Positions 18,617-25,724 of a DNA stretch of 64,000 nt are shown piece by piece. The translations under genes and the position numbers were made by a program. The first letter of the stretch is position 1; each line of letters opens with the position of its first letter. Under the pieces are notes generated by a model. That model did no database searches. It was not told the DNA's origin and saw only the letters and a list, made by a program, of their open reading frames with translations. The stretch covers positions 1 to 64,000 of the forward strand of contig CAMWQU010000005.1 in the NCBI GenBank assembly GCA_947176535.1, read 5' to 3'. Source of the stretch: an uncultured Prevotellaceae bacterium (GTDB taxonomy: Bacteria; Bacteroidota; Bacteroidia; Bacteroidales; Bacteroidaceae).

Positions 18617-19270
18617 TCAGTTTTCGTATGTCGTCGGGTCGTCGATGCCGGCCTCTGCCAATGCCTCGCGGCGTTCCACACAAGTGCCGCAACATCCGCA
18701 GTGCGTGTCGCCGCCCTTGTAGCAGCTCCATGTCTCGGCGTAATTCACTCCAAGGCGTTTGCCTCGGGCGGCAATTTCGGCTTTTGTCAGGTGGGTGTAG
18801 GGAGCATCAATGGCGATGCGGTCGTAGGTGCCCTCCTGCGTGGCCCGGCTCATGGCCTCCACGAAAGGTGCCCGGCAGTCGGGATAGATGGCATGGTCGC
18901 CGGCGTGGTTCGCTATCATCAGCCGCTTCAGACCGCGACTTTCGGCCAGTCCGCAGGCGATGGACAGCATGATGCCGTTGCGGAAGGGGACTACCGTGGA
19001 GCGCATATTTTCGTCATCGTACCGGCCCTCCGGAATGTCCTCCCCGCCCGTCAGAAGCGATGAACGGAAGTAGCGTTGCATGAAGTCCATTTCGATGGTG
19101 ATGTGTTCGATACCCAGCCGTTCGCAGTGCATCCGTGCCAGAGGAATCTCCTTGGCCCCGTGTTTGGCTCCGTAGTCGAAGGTCACGGCCAGTGCGATTT
19201 CGCTTTGAAACTCATAGAGCATGGTCGTCGAGTCCATGCCGCCGGAAATTACAATAAGTGCGTTTTTCAT
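18617..19270 (-). CDS. queC: 7-cyano-7-deazaguanine synthase QueC
   Basis: 217 residues. QueC makes preQ0 from 7-carboxy-7-deazaguanine, ammonia and ATP, on the route to queuosine in tRNA (or deazapurines in DNA). The PP-loop motif SGGMDSTT is near the N-terminus. The zinc site is C-terminal: SCYKGGDTHCGCCGTCVERREAL, with the C-x7-C-x2-C-x2-C arrangement of the family. Other queuosine genes are not in this window. It stands alone on the minus strand, with a likely sRNA unit on the opposite strand behind its start and a terminator after its end. Confidence 0.95.
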   Translation of the reverse strand: MKNALIVISGGMDSTTMLYEFQSEIALAVTFDYGAKHGAKEIPLARMHCERLGIEHITIEMDFMQRYFRSSLLTGGEDIPEGRYDDENMRSTVVPFRNGIMLSIACGLAESRGLKRLMIANHAGDHAIYPDCRAPFVEAMSRATQEGTYDRIAIDAPYTHLTKAEIAARGKRLGVNYAETWSCYKGGDTHCGCCGTCVERREALAEAGIDDPTTYEN

Positions 19271-19351
19271 TAACTTTTGCTGTTTTTTATGTCTTATAAT
19301 TGATATATATCAAGAAAAAGCCGCTTTTTTATATAAAAAAGTAACTATCTA

Positions 19352-19381
19352 TTGTTGGAAATGTAAAAAGCAGTACTTTTG
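19352..19381 (+). promoter_or_regulatory. Complete Bacteroidetes promoter (TTG-N19-TACTTTTG)
   Basis: TTG at 19352-19354 and TACTTTTG at 19374-19381 are 19 bases apart, matching the -33/-7 consensus and spacing. No ORF begins downstream; a terminator follows about 50 bases later. Confidence 0.7.
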
Positions 19382-19387
19382 TATCAG

Positions 19388-19455
19388 TGTTTTTCATGGT
19401 ATTAGATTTAAGGTTAATGAAAGTGGGTTGTCGTGAGACAACCTTCTTTGTTTTT
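19388..19455 (+). ncRNA. Candidate small RNA, about 65-70 nt
   Basis: A promoter at 19352-19381 is followed by about 40 bases with no ORF (catggtattagatttaagg lies within it). A perfect 7-bp hairpin with a GTGA loop comes next (GGTTGTC at 19426-19432, GACAACC at 19437-19443), then ttctttgttttt, the signature of an intrinsic terminator. This is the standard layout of a stand-alone sRNA gene. It lies between queC and rnhB, both on the other strand. The exact 5' end is estimated from the -7 box. I cannot assign it to a named RNA family. Confidence 0.6.
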
Positions 19456-19526
19456 CTATACTTTCTCCTTTTTTCATTCCCGGATAATCGGATGATTTAG
19501 TTACAATAGTTTTAGGGGCGGGCGAT

Positions 19527-20156
19527 TCATTCAAATGGCAGTTCGAGCTGTTCGGCGTCCGGCAGAAGTCGGAACGTCATGCGGTGGTAAGGCGTTGTGC
19601 CGTACTGGCGGATGGCCTCGCGATGAACGGTGGCAGGGTACCCCTTGTTCCGGTTCCAGTGGTAGTGCGGATATTCCTCGTGGATTTTCATCATAAAGTC
19701 GTCGCGGTAAGTCTTGGCCAAGATGCTGGCGGCGGCGATACTCATGTAGGTGGCGTCGCCTTTGACGACCGTGGTGTGAGGAATGTCCTCGTAGGGGGAA
19801 AAACGATTGCCGTCGATGAGCAGGTGTTGGGGACGCACCGCAAGTTGGGCGACGGCTCTGTGCATGGCGAGGATGGAGGCGCGGAGAATGTTGATTTTGT
19901 CGATTTCCTCGGCAGAAACCACGCCCACGGCCCATGCCTTGGCTTCGCGCTGTATGACCTCGCGCAAGGCGTAGCGGCGGCGTTCGGAAAGTTGTTTGGA
20001 GTCGTTGAGTTCGGCAAGAGCCTCGAAACTGTTCCCGGCCTCGTCGGGGGAGGGGAGAATGACTGCGGCGGCATAGACCGGCCCGGCCAAACAGCCGCGT
20101 CCGGCTTCGTCACAACCGGCCTCGATGAGATGGGGATGCAGGTGGGGCTTGAGCAT
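19527..20156 (-). CDS. rnhB: Ribonuclease HII
   Basis: 209 residues, full length. RNase HII removes ribonucleotides and RNA from RNA-DNA hybrids. The acidic active site is visible: [21 protein letters not shown] gives the DExGRG motif (Asp-Glu), LLIDGNR gives the third Asp, and [14 protein letters not shown] holds the conserved Ser/Lys region. It starts one base after the sufS stop, so it is the last gene of the sufC-sufD-sufS-rnhB transcript. Confidence 0.96.
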   Translation of the reverse strand: MLKPHLHPHLIEAGCDEAGRGCLAGPVYAAAVILPSPDEAGNSFEALAELNDSKQLSERRRYALREVIQREAKAWAVGVVSAEEIDKINILRASILAMHRAVAQLAVRPQHLLIDGNRFSPYEDIPHTTVVKGDATYMSIAAASILAKTYRDDFMMKIHEEYPHYHWNRNKGYPATVHREAIRQYGTTPYHRMTFRLLPDAEQLELPFE

Positions 20157-20157
20157 C

Positions 20158-21381
20158 TTAGAACATCTGTCGGATGCGGAGAATGGCGGCGATGAGGCTG
20201 TCGATTTCCTCGCGGGTGTTGTAGAGAGCGAACGATGCGCGGCAGGTGCCTTCGATGCCCATCCGGCGCATCAGTGGCTCGGCACAGTGGTGCCCGGTGC
20301 GCACGGCAATGCCCAACCGGTCGAGCAGGGTGCCCATGTCTAAATGATGTATATTACCGATCCGGAAGCTGATTACAGCGTCGTGCGTCTCCGTGCTTTC
20401 GGGGCCGTAAATCTCCACTTCGGGGATTTCCTTCATGCGTTGCATGGCGTAGGTGGTAAGCTCACGCTCATGGACCTCGATGACGTCGAGACCGATGGCA
20501 TTGACGTAGTCGATGGCGCGGGCGAGGCCCGTTGCGGCCACGTAGTCTGGAGTGCCGGCCTCAAACTTATAGGGGAGGTCGTTGAATACGGTATGCTCGA
20601 ATGAGACGCTTTTTATCATCTCGCCGCCACCCATGTAGGGAGGCATCTTTTCCAACCATTCTTCTTTACCATAGAGAATGCCGATACCCGTCGGGCCGTA
20701 TATCTTGTGACCGCTGAAAGCGAAGAAGTCGCAGTCGAGTTCCTGTACATCCACCCGAAAGTGGGGAGTGCTCTGTGCGCCGTCGATAAGCACGGGTACT
20801 CCGTGTTCGTGGGCGATACGTATGATTTCCTTGACGGGATTGATTGTGCCCAGTACATTGCTGACGTGCGTAAGACTGACGATGCGGGTCTTTTCGTTGA
20901 AGAAATCGTCGATTCCATCGAGAATAAGTTCTCCGCTGTCGTTAATGGGCAGCACCCGAATCTTGATGCCCTGGCGGGCCTGCAATAGTTGCCATGAGAC
21001 GATGTTTGAGTGGTGTTCCATTTCGGTGATTATCACCTCGTCACCTTCCTGCATGAAAGCCTGTCCGAAGCATGATGCCACGAGGTTGATGCTCTCCGTG
21101 GTGCCTCGTGTGAAGACAATCTCTCGGGTACTGTGGGCATTGAGAAAACGGCGGACGGTTTCGCGTGCCGCTTCGTGCATGTCGGTAGCTTGTTGGGAAA
21201 GGAAATGCACGCCGCGGTGGACATTGGCGTTCACGTTATAATATTCGTCGGTCATGGCCTCCACCACGGAACGGGGCTTCTGTGTGGTGGCTGCGTTGTC
21301 GAGGTAGACGAGAGGATACTTGTCGTAGATGCGACGGTCGAGGATAGGGAAGTCCTGTCTTATTTCTTCAAGGTTCGGCAT
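20158..21381 (-). CDS. sufS: Cysteine desulfurase SufS
   Basis: 407 residues. A PLP enzyme that takes sulfur from cysteine for Fe-S cluster assembly. The PLP lysine is in [16 protein letters not shown], the PLP-ring Asp/Gln-type contact in [14 protein letters not shown], and the catalytic Cys in [15 protein letters not shown] near residue 365. The RxGHHCAxP form marks the SufS (class II) type. SufE is not seen nearby. It follows sufD by 17 bases. Confidence 0.96.
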   Translation of the reverse strand: MPNLEEIRQDFPILDRRIYDKYPLVYLDNAATTQKPRSVVEAMTDEYYNVNANVHRGVHFLSQQATDMHEAARETVRRFLNAHSTREIVFTRGTTESINLVASCFGQAFMQEGDEVIITEMEHHSNIVSWQLLQARQGIKIRVLPINDSGELILDGIDDFFNEKTRIVSLTHVSNVLGTINPVKEIIRIAHEHGVPVLIDGAQSTPHFRVDVQELDCDFFAFSGHKIYGPTGIGILYGKEEWLEKMPPYMGGGEMIKSVSFEHTVFNDLPYKFEAGTPDYVAATGLARAIDYVNAIGLDVIEVHERELTTYAMQRMKEIPEVEIYGPESTETHDAVISFRIGNIHHLDMGTLLDRLGIAVRTGHHCAEPLMRRMGIEGTCRASFALYNTREEIDSLIAAILRIRQMF

Positions 21382-21398
21382 TCGAAGTCTTAATCCAA

Positions 21399-22742
21399 TT
21401 ATTTACATAGCTTGCAGCCCTCGCATTTCGAGAGCTCGCCGCGGAAACGCTTTTCAACGAGGTAGTGTAACCGGTCGCGCAGCGGTTCCATCCTGATGCT
21501 GTCGAGCACTTCGCCGACGAAAGCAAATTTGAGGAGCATACGGGCCTCCTCTTCCGGGATGCCGCGCTGGCGCATATAGAAAAGAGCATGTTCGTTGAGC
21601 TGGCCGATGGTGCTGCCGTGCGAACACTTCACGTCGTCGGCATAGATTTCGAGCATCGGCTGGGTGTACATGCGGGCGGTGTTTGTGGCCACAAGGTTGG
21701 CGTTGGTCTCCTGAGAGGTGGTATTCTGTGCACCCTCGCGCACCCAAACACGACCGGCAAAGGCTCCCACGGCCTCTCCGTCCAGCACGTATTTGTAAAG
21801 TTCCGTACTCTGGCAGTTGGGTACGCGGTGGTCGATGAGCGTGTTGTTGTCCGCATGTTGCTGTTTGTCTGCAATCACGCAACCGAATACCTGCGTCTCT
21901 GCATATTCACCGTTCAGGGTGATGTCGGTGCGGTTGCGGGTTACTCCGTTGTGCAGGGTTATGCTGTCAATGGTGGACGTGCTCGAACGCTGCTGCTCGA
22001 CGTATGTGTTGGCGAACCGATGGCTCTTGACGTGCGTCTCCTCTAGTTCGTAGAGTTCCAGATGGGCGTTCTCTCCGATATAGACCTCGTTCACCTGCGT
22101 GGCCAGGAAGTTGCGATCGTCGATGGCATGGTCGCAGAAGAGCAGTTTTGCTTCCGCTCCTTTCTCCACCACGATGAGCATGCGGCGGTTGGCCATCAGG
22201 TCTACGTCGGCGCGCAGGATGTTGATAATCTGTATGGGACGTTCTACGACGGTGTTCTCCGGGACGTAGATGAACAAGCCGTCCTGACAGAACATTGTGT
22301 TCAGGGCATTCAGTCCGTCTTTGTCGGTTTGTGCCAGACGACCGTAATATTTCTCGATGAGTCTGGGATTTTCGGCTGCCGCTTCGGCCAGTGACATCAC
22401 CCGAACGCCCTCGGGTAGCGCGGCTTTGGGGAGGTGTTTGTTATAGAAACGGTCATTGACTACAAAATAGAGCGAGGTGCTTAGGTTGGGGACATCGCAA
22501 CGGAAAACCTCGTATGGATTCACGGGAATCTCGATGTGTTGCAGGTTCAGTCCGTAATCGGGTGCGAACGCTGCTGCCACGTCGGTATATTTATATCGTT
22601 CCACCCGTTGTGTGGGGAACCCCATACGCTTGAAGTCTTCGTAAGCCTTCTCACGCAGCGCATTCAGGGGAGCGACCGAGTGTCCGTTTATCATTTCGCG
22701 GCACTGCTCGTACAAGTCGATGTATTGCTTTTCCGGATTCAA
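21399..22742 (-). CDS. sufD: Fe-S cluster assembly protein SufD
   Basis: 447 residues. SufD pairs with SufB in the SufBC2D scaffold. The beta-helix core and the C-terminal motif MYTQPMLEIYADDVKCSHGSTIGQLNEHALFYMRQRGIPEEEA are typical, including the conserved His of KCSHG. It ends KCEGCKLCK, giving an unusual CxxCxxC-like cysteine cluster (Cys-Glu-Gly-Cys-Lys-Leu-Cys) on a short tail. Sixteen bases separate it from sufC. Confidence 0.95.
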   Translation of the reverse strand: MNPEKQYIDLYEQCREMINGHSVAPLNALREKAYEDFKRMGFPTQRVERYKYTDVAAAFAPDYGLNLQHIEIPVNPYEVFRCDVPNLSTSLYFVVNDRFYNKHLPKAALPEGVRVMSLAEAAAENPRLIEKYYGRLAQTDKDGLNALNTMFCQDGLFIYVPENTVVERPIQIINILRADVDLMANRRMLIVVEKGAEAKLLFCDHAIDDRNFLATQVNEVYIGENAHLELYELEETHVKSHRFANTYVEQQRSSTSTIDSITLHNGVTRNRTDITLNGEYAETQVFGCVIADKQQHADNNTLIDHRVPNCQSTELYKYVLDGEAVGAFAGRVWVREGAQNTTSQETNANLVATNTARMYTQPMLEIYADDVKCSHGSTIGQLNEHALFYMRQRGIPEEEARMLLKFAFVGEVLDSIRMEPLRDRLHYLVEKRFRGELSKCEGCKLCK

Positions 22743-22758
22743 AGCTCAAAGTTCAAAG

Positions 22759-23505
22759 TTATACATTCCTGATAAACGGGTCAAATCCCTCTTCTTCAAT
22801 CATTGTGGCCACTTCGGGGCCGCCCGTATGTACGATTTTTCCTCCGATGAGTACGTGGATGATGTCGGGATGCAGGTAGTCGAGCAGGCGTTGATAGTGC
22901 GTGATGACCAAAGCGGAAGTCTTCTCGTTTCGCAGTTTGTTGAATCCTTCGGCCACGGTGCGCAGGGCATCCACGTCCAGCCCCGAATCTGTTTCGTCAA
23001 GGATGGCAAAGTCAGGCTCCAGCATGGCCATTTGGAAAATCTCGTTCCGCTTCTTCTCACCGCCCGAGAAGCCTTCGTTCACACTGCGGTTAGCCAGTCG
23101 GTTGTCCAGTTCCACGATTTTTCGACGCTCGCGCATCAGTTTCAGGAACTCCGTGGCCGGCATCGGTTCCAGGCCCTGTGCCTTGCGTTTGGCGTTCAGA
23201 GCCGCCCGCATGAAGTTGTTCATTGACACACCGGGAATCTCCACCGGTTGCTGAAACGATAGGAAAATGCCCGCATGGGCCCGCTCCTCGGGAGACATTG
23301 TCAGGAGGTTCTGTCCGTTGAAGGTGATTGAACCTTGCGTCACCTCGTAGGCGGGATGGCCCACGATGATATTTGACAGCGTGGATTTTCCGGCTCCGTT
23401 CTGCCCCATCAGGGCATGTACTTCGCCGTCGCGTATAGTCAGGTCAATGCCCTTTAGTATTTCCTTGCCGTTGATGCTGGCATGTAAGTCTTGTATTTCA
23501 AGCAT
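22759..23505 (-). CDS. sufC: Fe-S assembly ATPase SufC
   Basis: 248 residues. SufC is the ABC-type ATPase that drives the SufBCD scaffold; it is cytosolic and not a transporter. Walker A is GQNGAGKST, the Q-loop region FLSFQQPVEIPGV is the SufC-specific form, the signature FSGGEKKRNEI, and Walker B FAILDETDSGLD. It leads the minus-strand sufC-sufD-sufS-rnhB operon and has its own TATCTTTG box at 23528-23535. In the usual order it would follow sufB directly. Confidence 0.97.
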   Translation of the reverse strand: MLEIQDLHASINGKEILKGIDLTIRDGEVHALMGQNGAGKSTLSNIIVGHPAYEVTQGSITFNGQNLLTMSPEERAHAGIFLSFQQPVEIPGVSMNNFMRAALNAKRKAQGLEPMPATEFLKLMRERRKIVELDNRLANRSVNEGFSGGEKKRNEIFQMAMLEPDFAILDETDSGLDVDALRTVAEGFNKLRNEKTSALVITHYQRLLDYLHPDIIHVLIGGKIVHTGGPEVATMIEEEGFDPFIRNV

Positions 23506-23527
23506 AGTCTATTTCGAATTGCAGGTG

Positions 23528-23535
23528 CAAAGATA
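23528..23535 (-). promoter_or_regulatory. -7 box of the sufCDS operon
   Basis: TATCTTTG on the minus strand lies about 22 bases before the sufC ATG. The flanking gaat(t)gcaggtgcaaag stretch closely resembles the tRNA-Asn promoter near 88-105. It lets sufCDS be expressed independently of sufB. Confidence 0.7.
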
Positions 23536-23560
23536 CGATTAAGCGAGCGAAAATTCAAAT

Positions 23561-24010
23561 TTATTTACTTTTTTCCTGCGCGGCCCGACATTCGGGGCAA
23601 AGACCTTTTATCATGTAATTGACGGTAGATGCAACGAAGCCTTCGGGTAAATCAATCTTCGGGACTTTGGTATTGTCCAGACAGAATGTGCGTTGGCATT
23701 GCTTGCAGAAGAAGTGGGTGTGCTGGTCTTCCGGTGTGCACGCGCTGTGGCCGTGGCAGACTTCGTAGCGCAGCGAGCCGCTGCCGTCCTCGATGTCGTG
23801 AATAAGATGGTGCTTGAGCAGGAGGGTGAGTGTGCGGAATATGGTGCTCCGTTCGGCCGTCTGCATCCGTTCCTCCAGTTCGCGCAGCGAGAGAGGTCGC
23901 CGGGCCTGTTCCAGTTCTCCGTAGACGAGCAGGCGCATGGCCGTTGGCTTTACGCCGCGCTGCTCCAGTCGTTGCTCTATATCTTGCTTTTCTATTCTGT
24001 GGTCGGACAT
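23561..24010 (-). CDS. Fur-family metal-responsive transcriptional regulator
   Basis: 149 residues, normal for the family. The N-terminal winged helix (about 10-80: GVKPTAMRLLVYGELEQARRPLSLRELEERM...STIFRTLTLLLKHHLIHDI) matches Fur/PerR/Zur. The dimerisation half has a His-rich metal region (HGHSACTPEDQHTHFFC) and two CxxC pairs (CKQCQRTFC and CPECRAA) that bind structural zinc. Which metal or signal it senses is not readable. It follows the nucleoside kinase gene by 21 bases, and its stop lies next to the sufC promoter, so regulation of suf genes is a reasonable but untested idea. Confidence 0.9.
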   Translation of the reverse strand: MSDHRIEKQDIEQRLEQRGVKPTAMRLLVYGELEQARRPLSLRELEERMQTAERSTIFRTLTLLLKHHLIHDIEDGSGSLRYEVCHGHSACTPEDQHTHFFCKQCQRTFCLDNTKVPKIDLPEGFVASTVNYMIKGLCPECRAAQEKSK

Positions 24011-24031
24011 TTAGCGTGTCAGGGATGCTGT

Positions 24032-25690
24032 TTAGTATTTGAAAGAGCTGCCTCCGGCGAACTCGCGCAACAACGAGGTGGGCGGCACCTGATTGGCCGG
24101 TACGGGCAGGAAGTAGCGCAGGAACTTGCGCAGGCGGGAGGCCTCGCTGTATTCCGGTTCCCGTTCGTTCACCTGTTCCAAGATGGGCATCACCTGCGTA
24201 CGGATGACGTTCAGTTCGTAGAGCAGTGCCGAGTTGAACGTGGCGTCGGCTGTTTCCTGAAAGGGGAATATCCATCTCTCCTCGCCCCGGCTTACCGACG
24301 GGAAACGTTTGATGGTATCCAGTGCCGAATATCCGCGGTAGCGGTAGTCGCGCAACAGGCGGCGCAGCAGCCGTATATCGTCGGTGGGCACGAAATTGTG
24401 GTCATCGAGCGCAATGGTTGTCAGTGCCGACACGTAGATGCGGTATTTCTTATCCTCAGGAATCTGTTGCGAAAGGATGGGATTCAGGGCATGATTGCCT
24501 TCGAGGATAATGACGTCGTCTTTTCCGATTTGCAGTTTCTTGCCCTCGAACTTGCGTTCGCCGCTGACGAAGTCGTAGCGCGGGAGTTCCACCTCCTTGC
24601 CATTGAGCAAGTCTGTCATCTGCTGTCCGAAGAAAGCAGTGTCCATGGCCTCGATGCACTCGAAATCGTATTCTCCGTTCTCGTCCAACGGTGTATCCAC
24701 GCGATTGACGAAATAGTTATCTGTGGAGAGCGTATGCGGATGGAGACCGCATACCATCAACTGGATGGCAATACGCTTGCTAGTCGTCGTCTTTCCGCTA
24801 CTGCTGGGGCCGGCGATGAGAACCAGTTTCGCCCCGCGCTCCACGATTTCGTCGGTAATCTTGTTCAGTTTACGTTCCTGTAAAGCCTCGGCTACGTTGA
24901 TGAGTTCCGACACACGGCCATCACGGATGGCGGCATTCACCTCGCCGGCGTTCCGGACACCCATGATGTGCTGCCAACGATGGTATTCGCGGAACACATC
25001 CAACATCTTCTTCTGGGGGTGGAGAGGCTCCAACAGGGAAGGCTCCTTGCGTGACGGTACACGCAGTAGCATACCCTTGTCGAGTGCGATAAGGTCGAAA
25101 AGGTGTATCTGCCCGGTGCGTGTCAGCAGACAACTGTAAAAGAAGTCGATGGTCTCTTCCAGTTGGTAATAGTGAACGTAGAGGTTCCCCTGACTTTCCA
25201 ACAGTTGCGCCTTGCTCTGCATACCCCGTTGGCGGAAAATCTGAATGGCCTCCTCGATGGGGCACTGTATGCGGTGAATGGGCAGGTCGGCCTTGATGAT
25301 TTCCTGCATCCGCTGCCGTATGCGTTCAACATCCTGCTCGTCCGCTTTCCGCCCGATGTTCAGTTCACAATAGAATCCTTTGCAAACGGGGGTGCCGATA
25401 ACGAGCTGCCCGTCGGGAAACGTATCTTCCACCGCTTTTGCCAAAATAAAGAAGAGTGTGTGCGTATATGTACGCATACCGCTGGCGGTGGTCAGATCCA
25501 GCAGTTCCACATCTTTGCTGTTGTAAAACCGGTAGTTCAGTCCCTGCACCTTGTTGTTGATGCGTGCGCAGACGGGGCCATGGGCCATTGTGAGTCCGGA
25601 GTGTTCGTAAACATCTTTCAGCGAACATCCCAAGGGCATGGGAAAGGTCTTTCCCGTGTTCTTACAACGAATATTTATCTCGTTAGCCAT
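24032..25690 (-). CDS. Nucleoside (uridine-type) kinase with TGS/tRNA-synthetase-like N-terminus
   Basis: 552 residues. The N-terminus (about 1-70) looks like a TGS domain, and the next part (about 70-220) like the threonyl-/alanyl-tRNA-synthetase second additional domain (GFYCELNIGRKADEQDVERIRQRMQEIIKADLPI). The C-terminal half is a P-loop kinase of the uridine kinase/phosphoribulokinase group: VLIAGPSSSGKTTTSKRIAIQL (about 283-304), then LEGNHALNP and LLRRLLRDYRYRGYSA. This fusion is a known group annotated as nucleoside or uridine kinase. The real substrate is uncertain. It lies 34 bases after the metallopeptidase gene. Confidence 0.87.
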   Translation of the reverse strand: MANEINIRCKNTGKTFPMPLGCSLKDVYEHSGLTMAHGPVCARINNKVQGLNYRFYNSKDVELLDLTTASGMRTYTHTLFFILAKAVEDTFPDGQLVIGTPVCKGFYCELNIGRKADEQDVERIRQRMQEIIKADLPIHRIQCPIEEAIQIFRQRGMQSKAQLLESQGNLYVHYYQLEETIDFFYSCLLTRTGQIHLFDLIALDKGMLLRVPSRKEPSLLEPLHPQKKMLDVFREYHRWQHIMGVRNAGEVNAAIRDGRVSELINVAEALQERKLNKITDEIVERGAKLVLIAGPSSSGKTTTSKRIAIQLMVCGLHPHTLSTDNYFVNRVDTPLDENGEYDFECIEAMDTAFFGQQMTDLLNGKEVELPRYDFVSGERKFEGKKLQIGKDDVIILEGNHALNPILSQQIPEDKKYRIYVSALTTIALDDHNFVPTDDIRLLRRLLRDYRYRGYSALDTIKRFPSVSRGEERWIFPFQETADATFNSALLYELNVIRTQVMPILEQVNEREPEYSEASRLRKFLRYFLPVPANQVPPTSLLREFAGGSSFKY

Positions 25691-25724
25691 TTATAGAGCT
25701 ATAAGTTGTGAACTTTCTTTCTGT

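Noticed and set aside
19221-19436. A 71-codon plus-strand frame overlapping the queC start and the sRNA region
   Set aside because: It begins inside queC on the opposite strand, shows no family motif, and its end overlaps a promoter and terminator that better fit a non-coding RNA.
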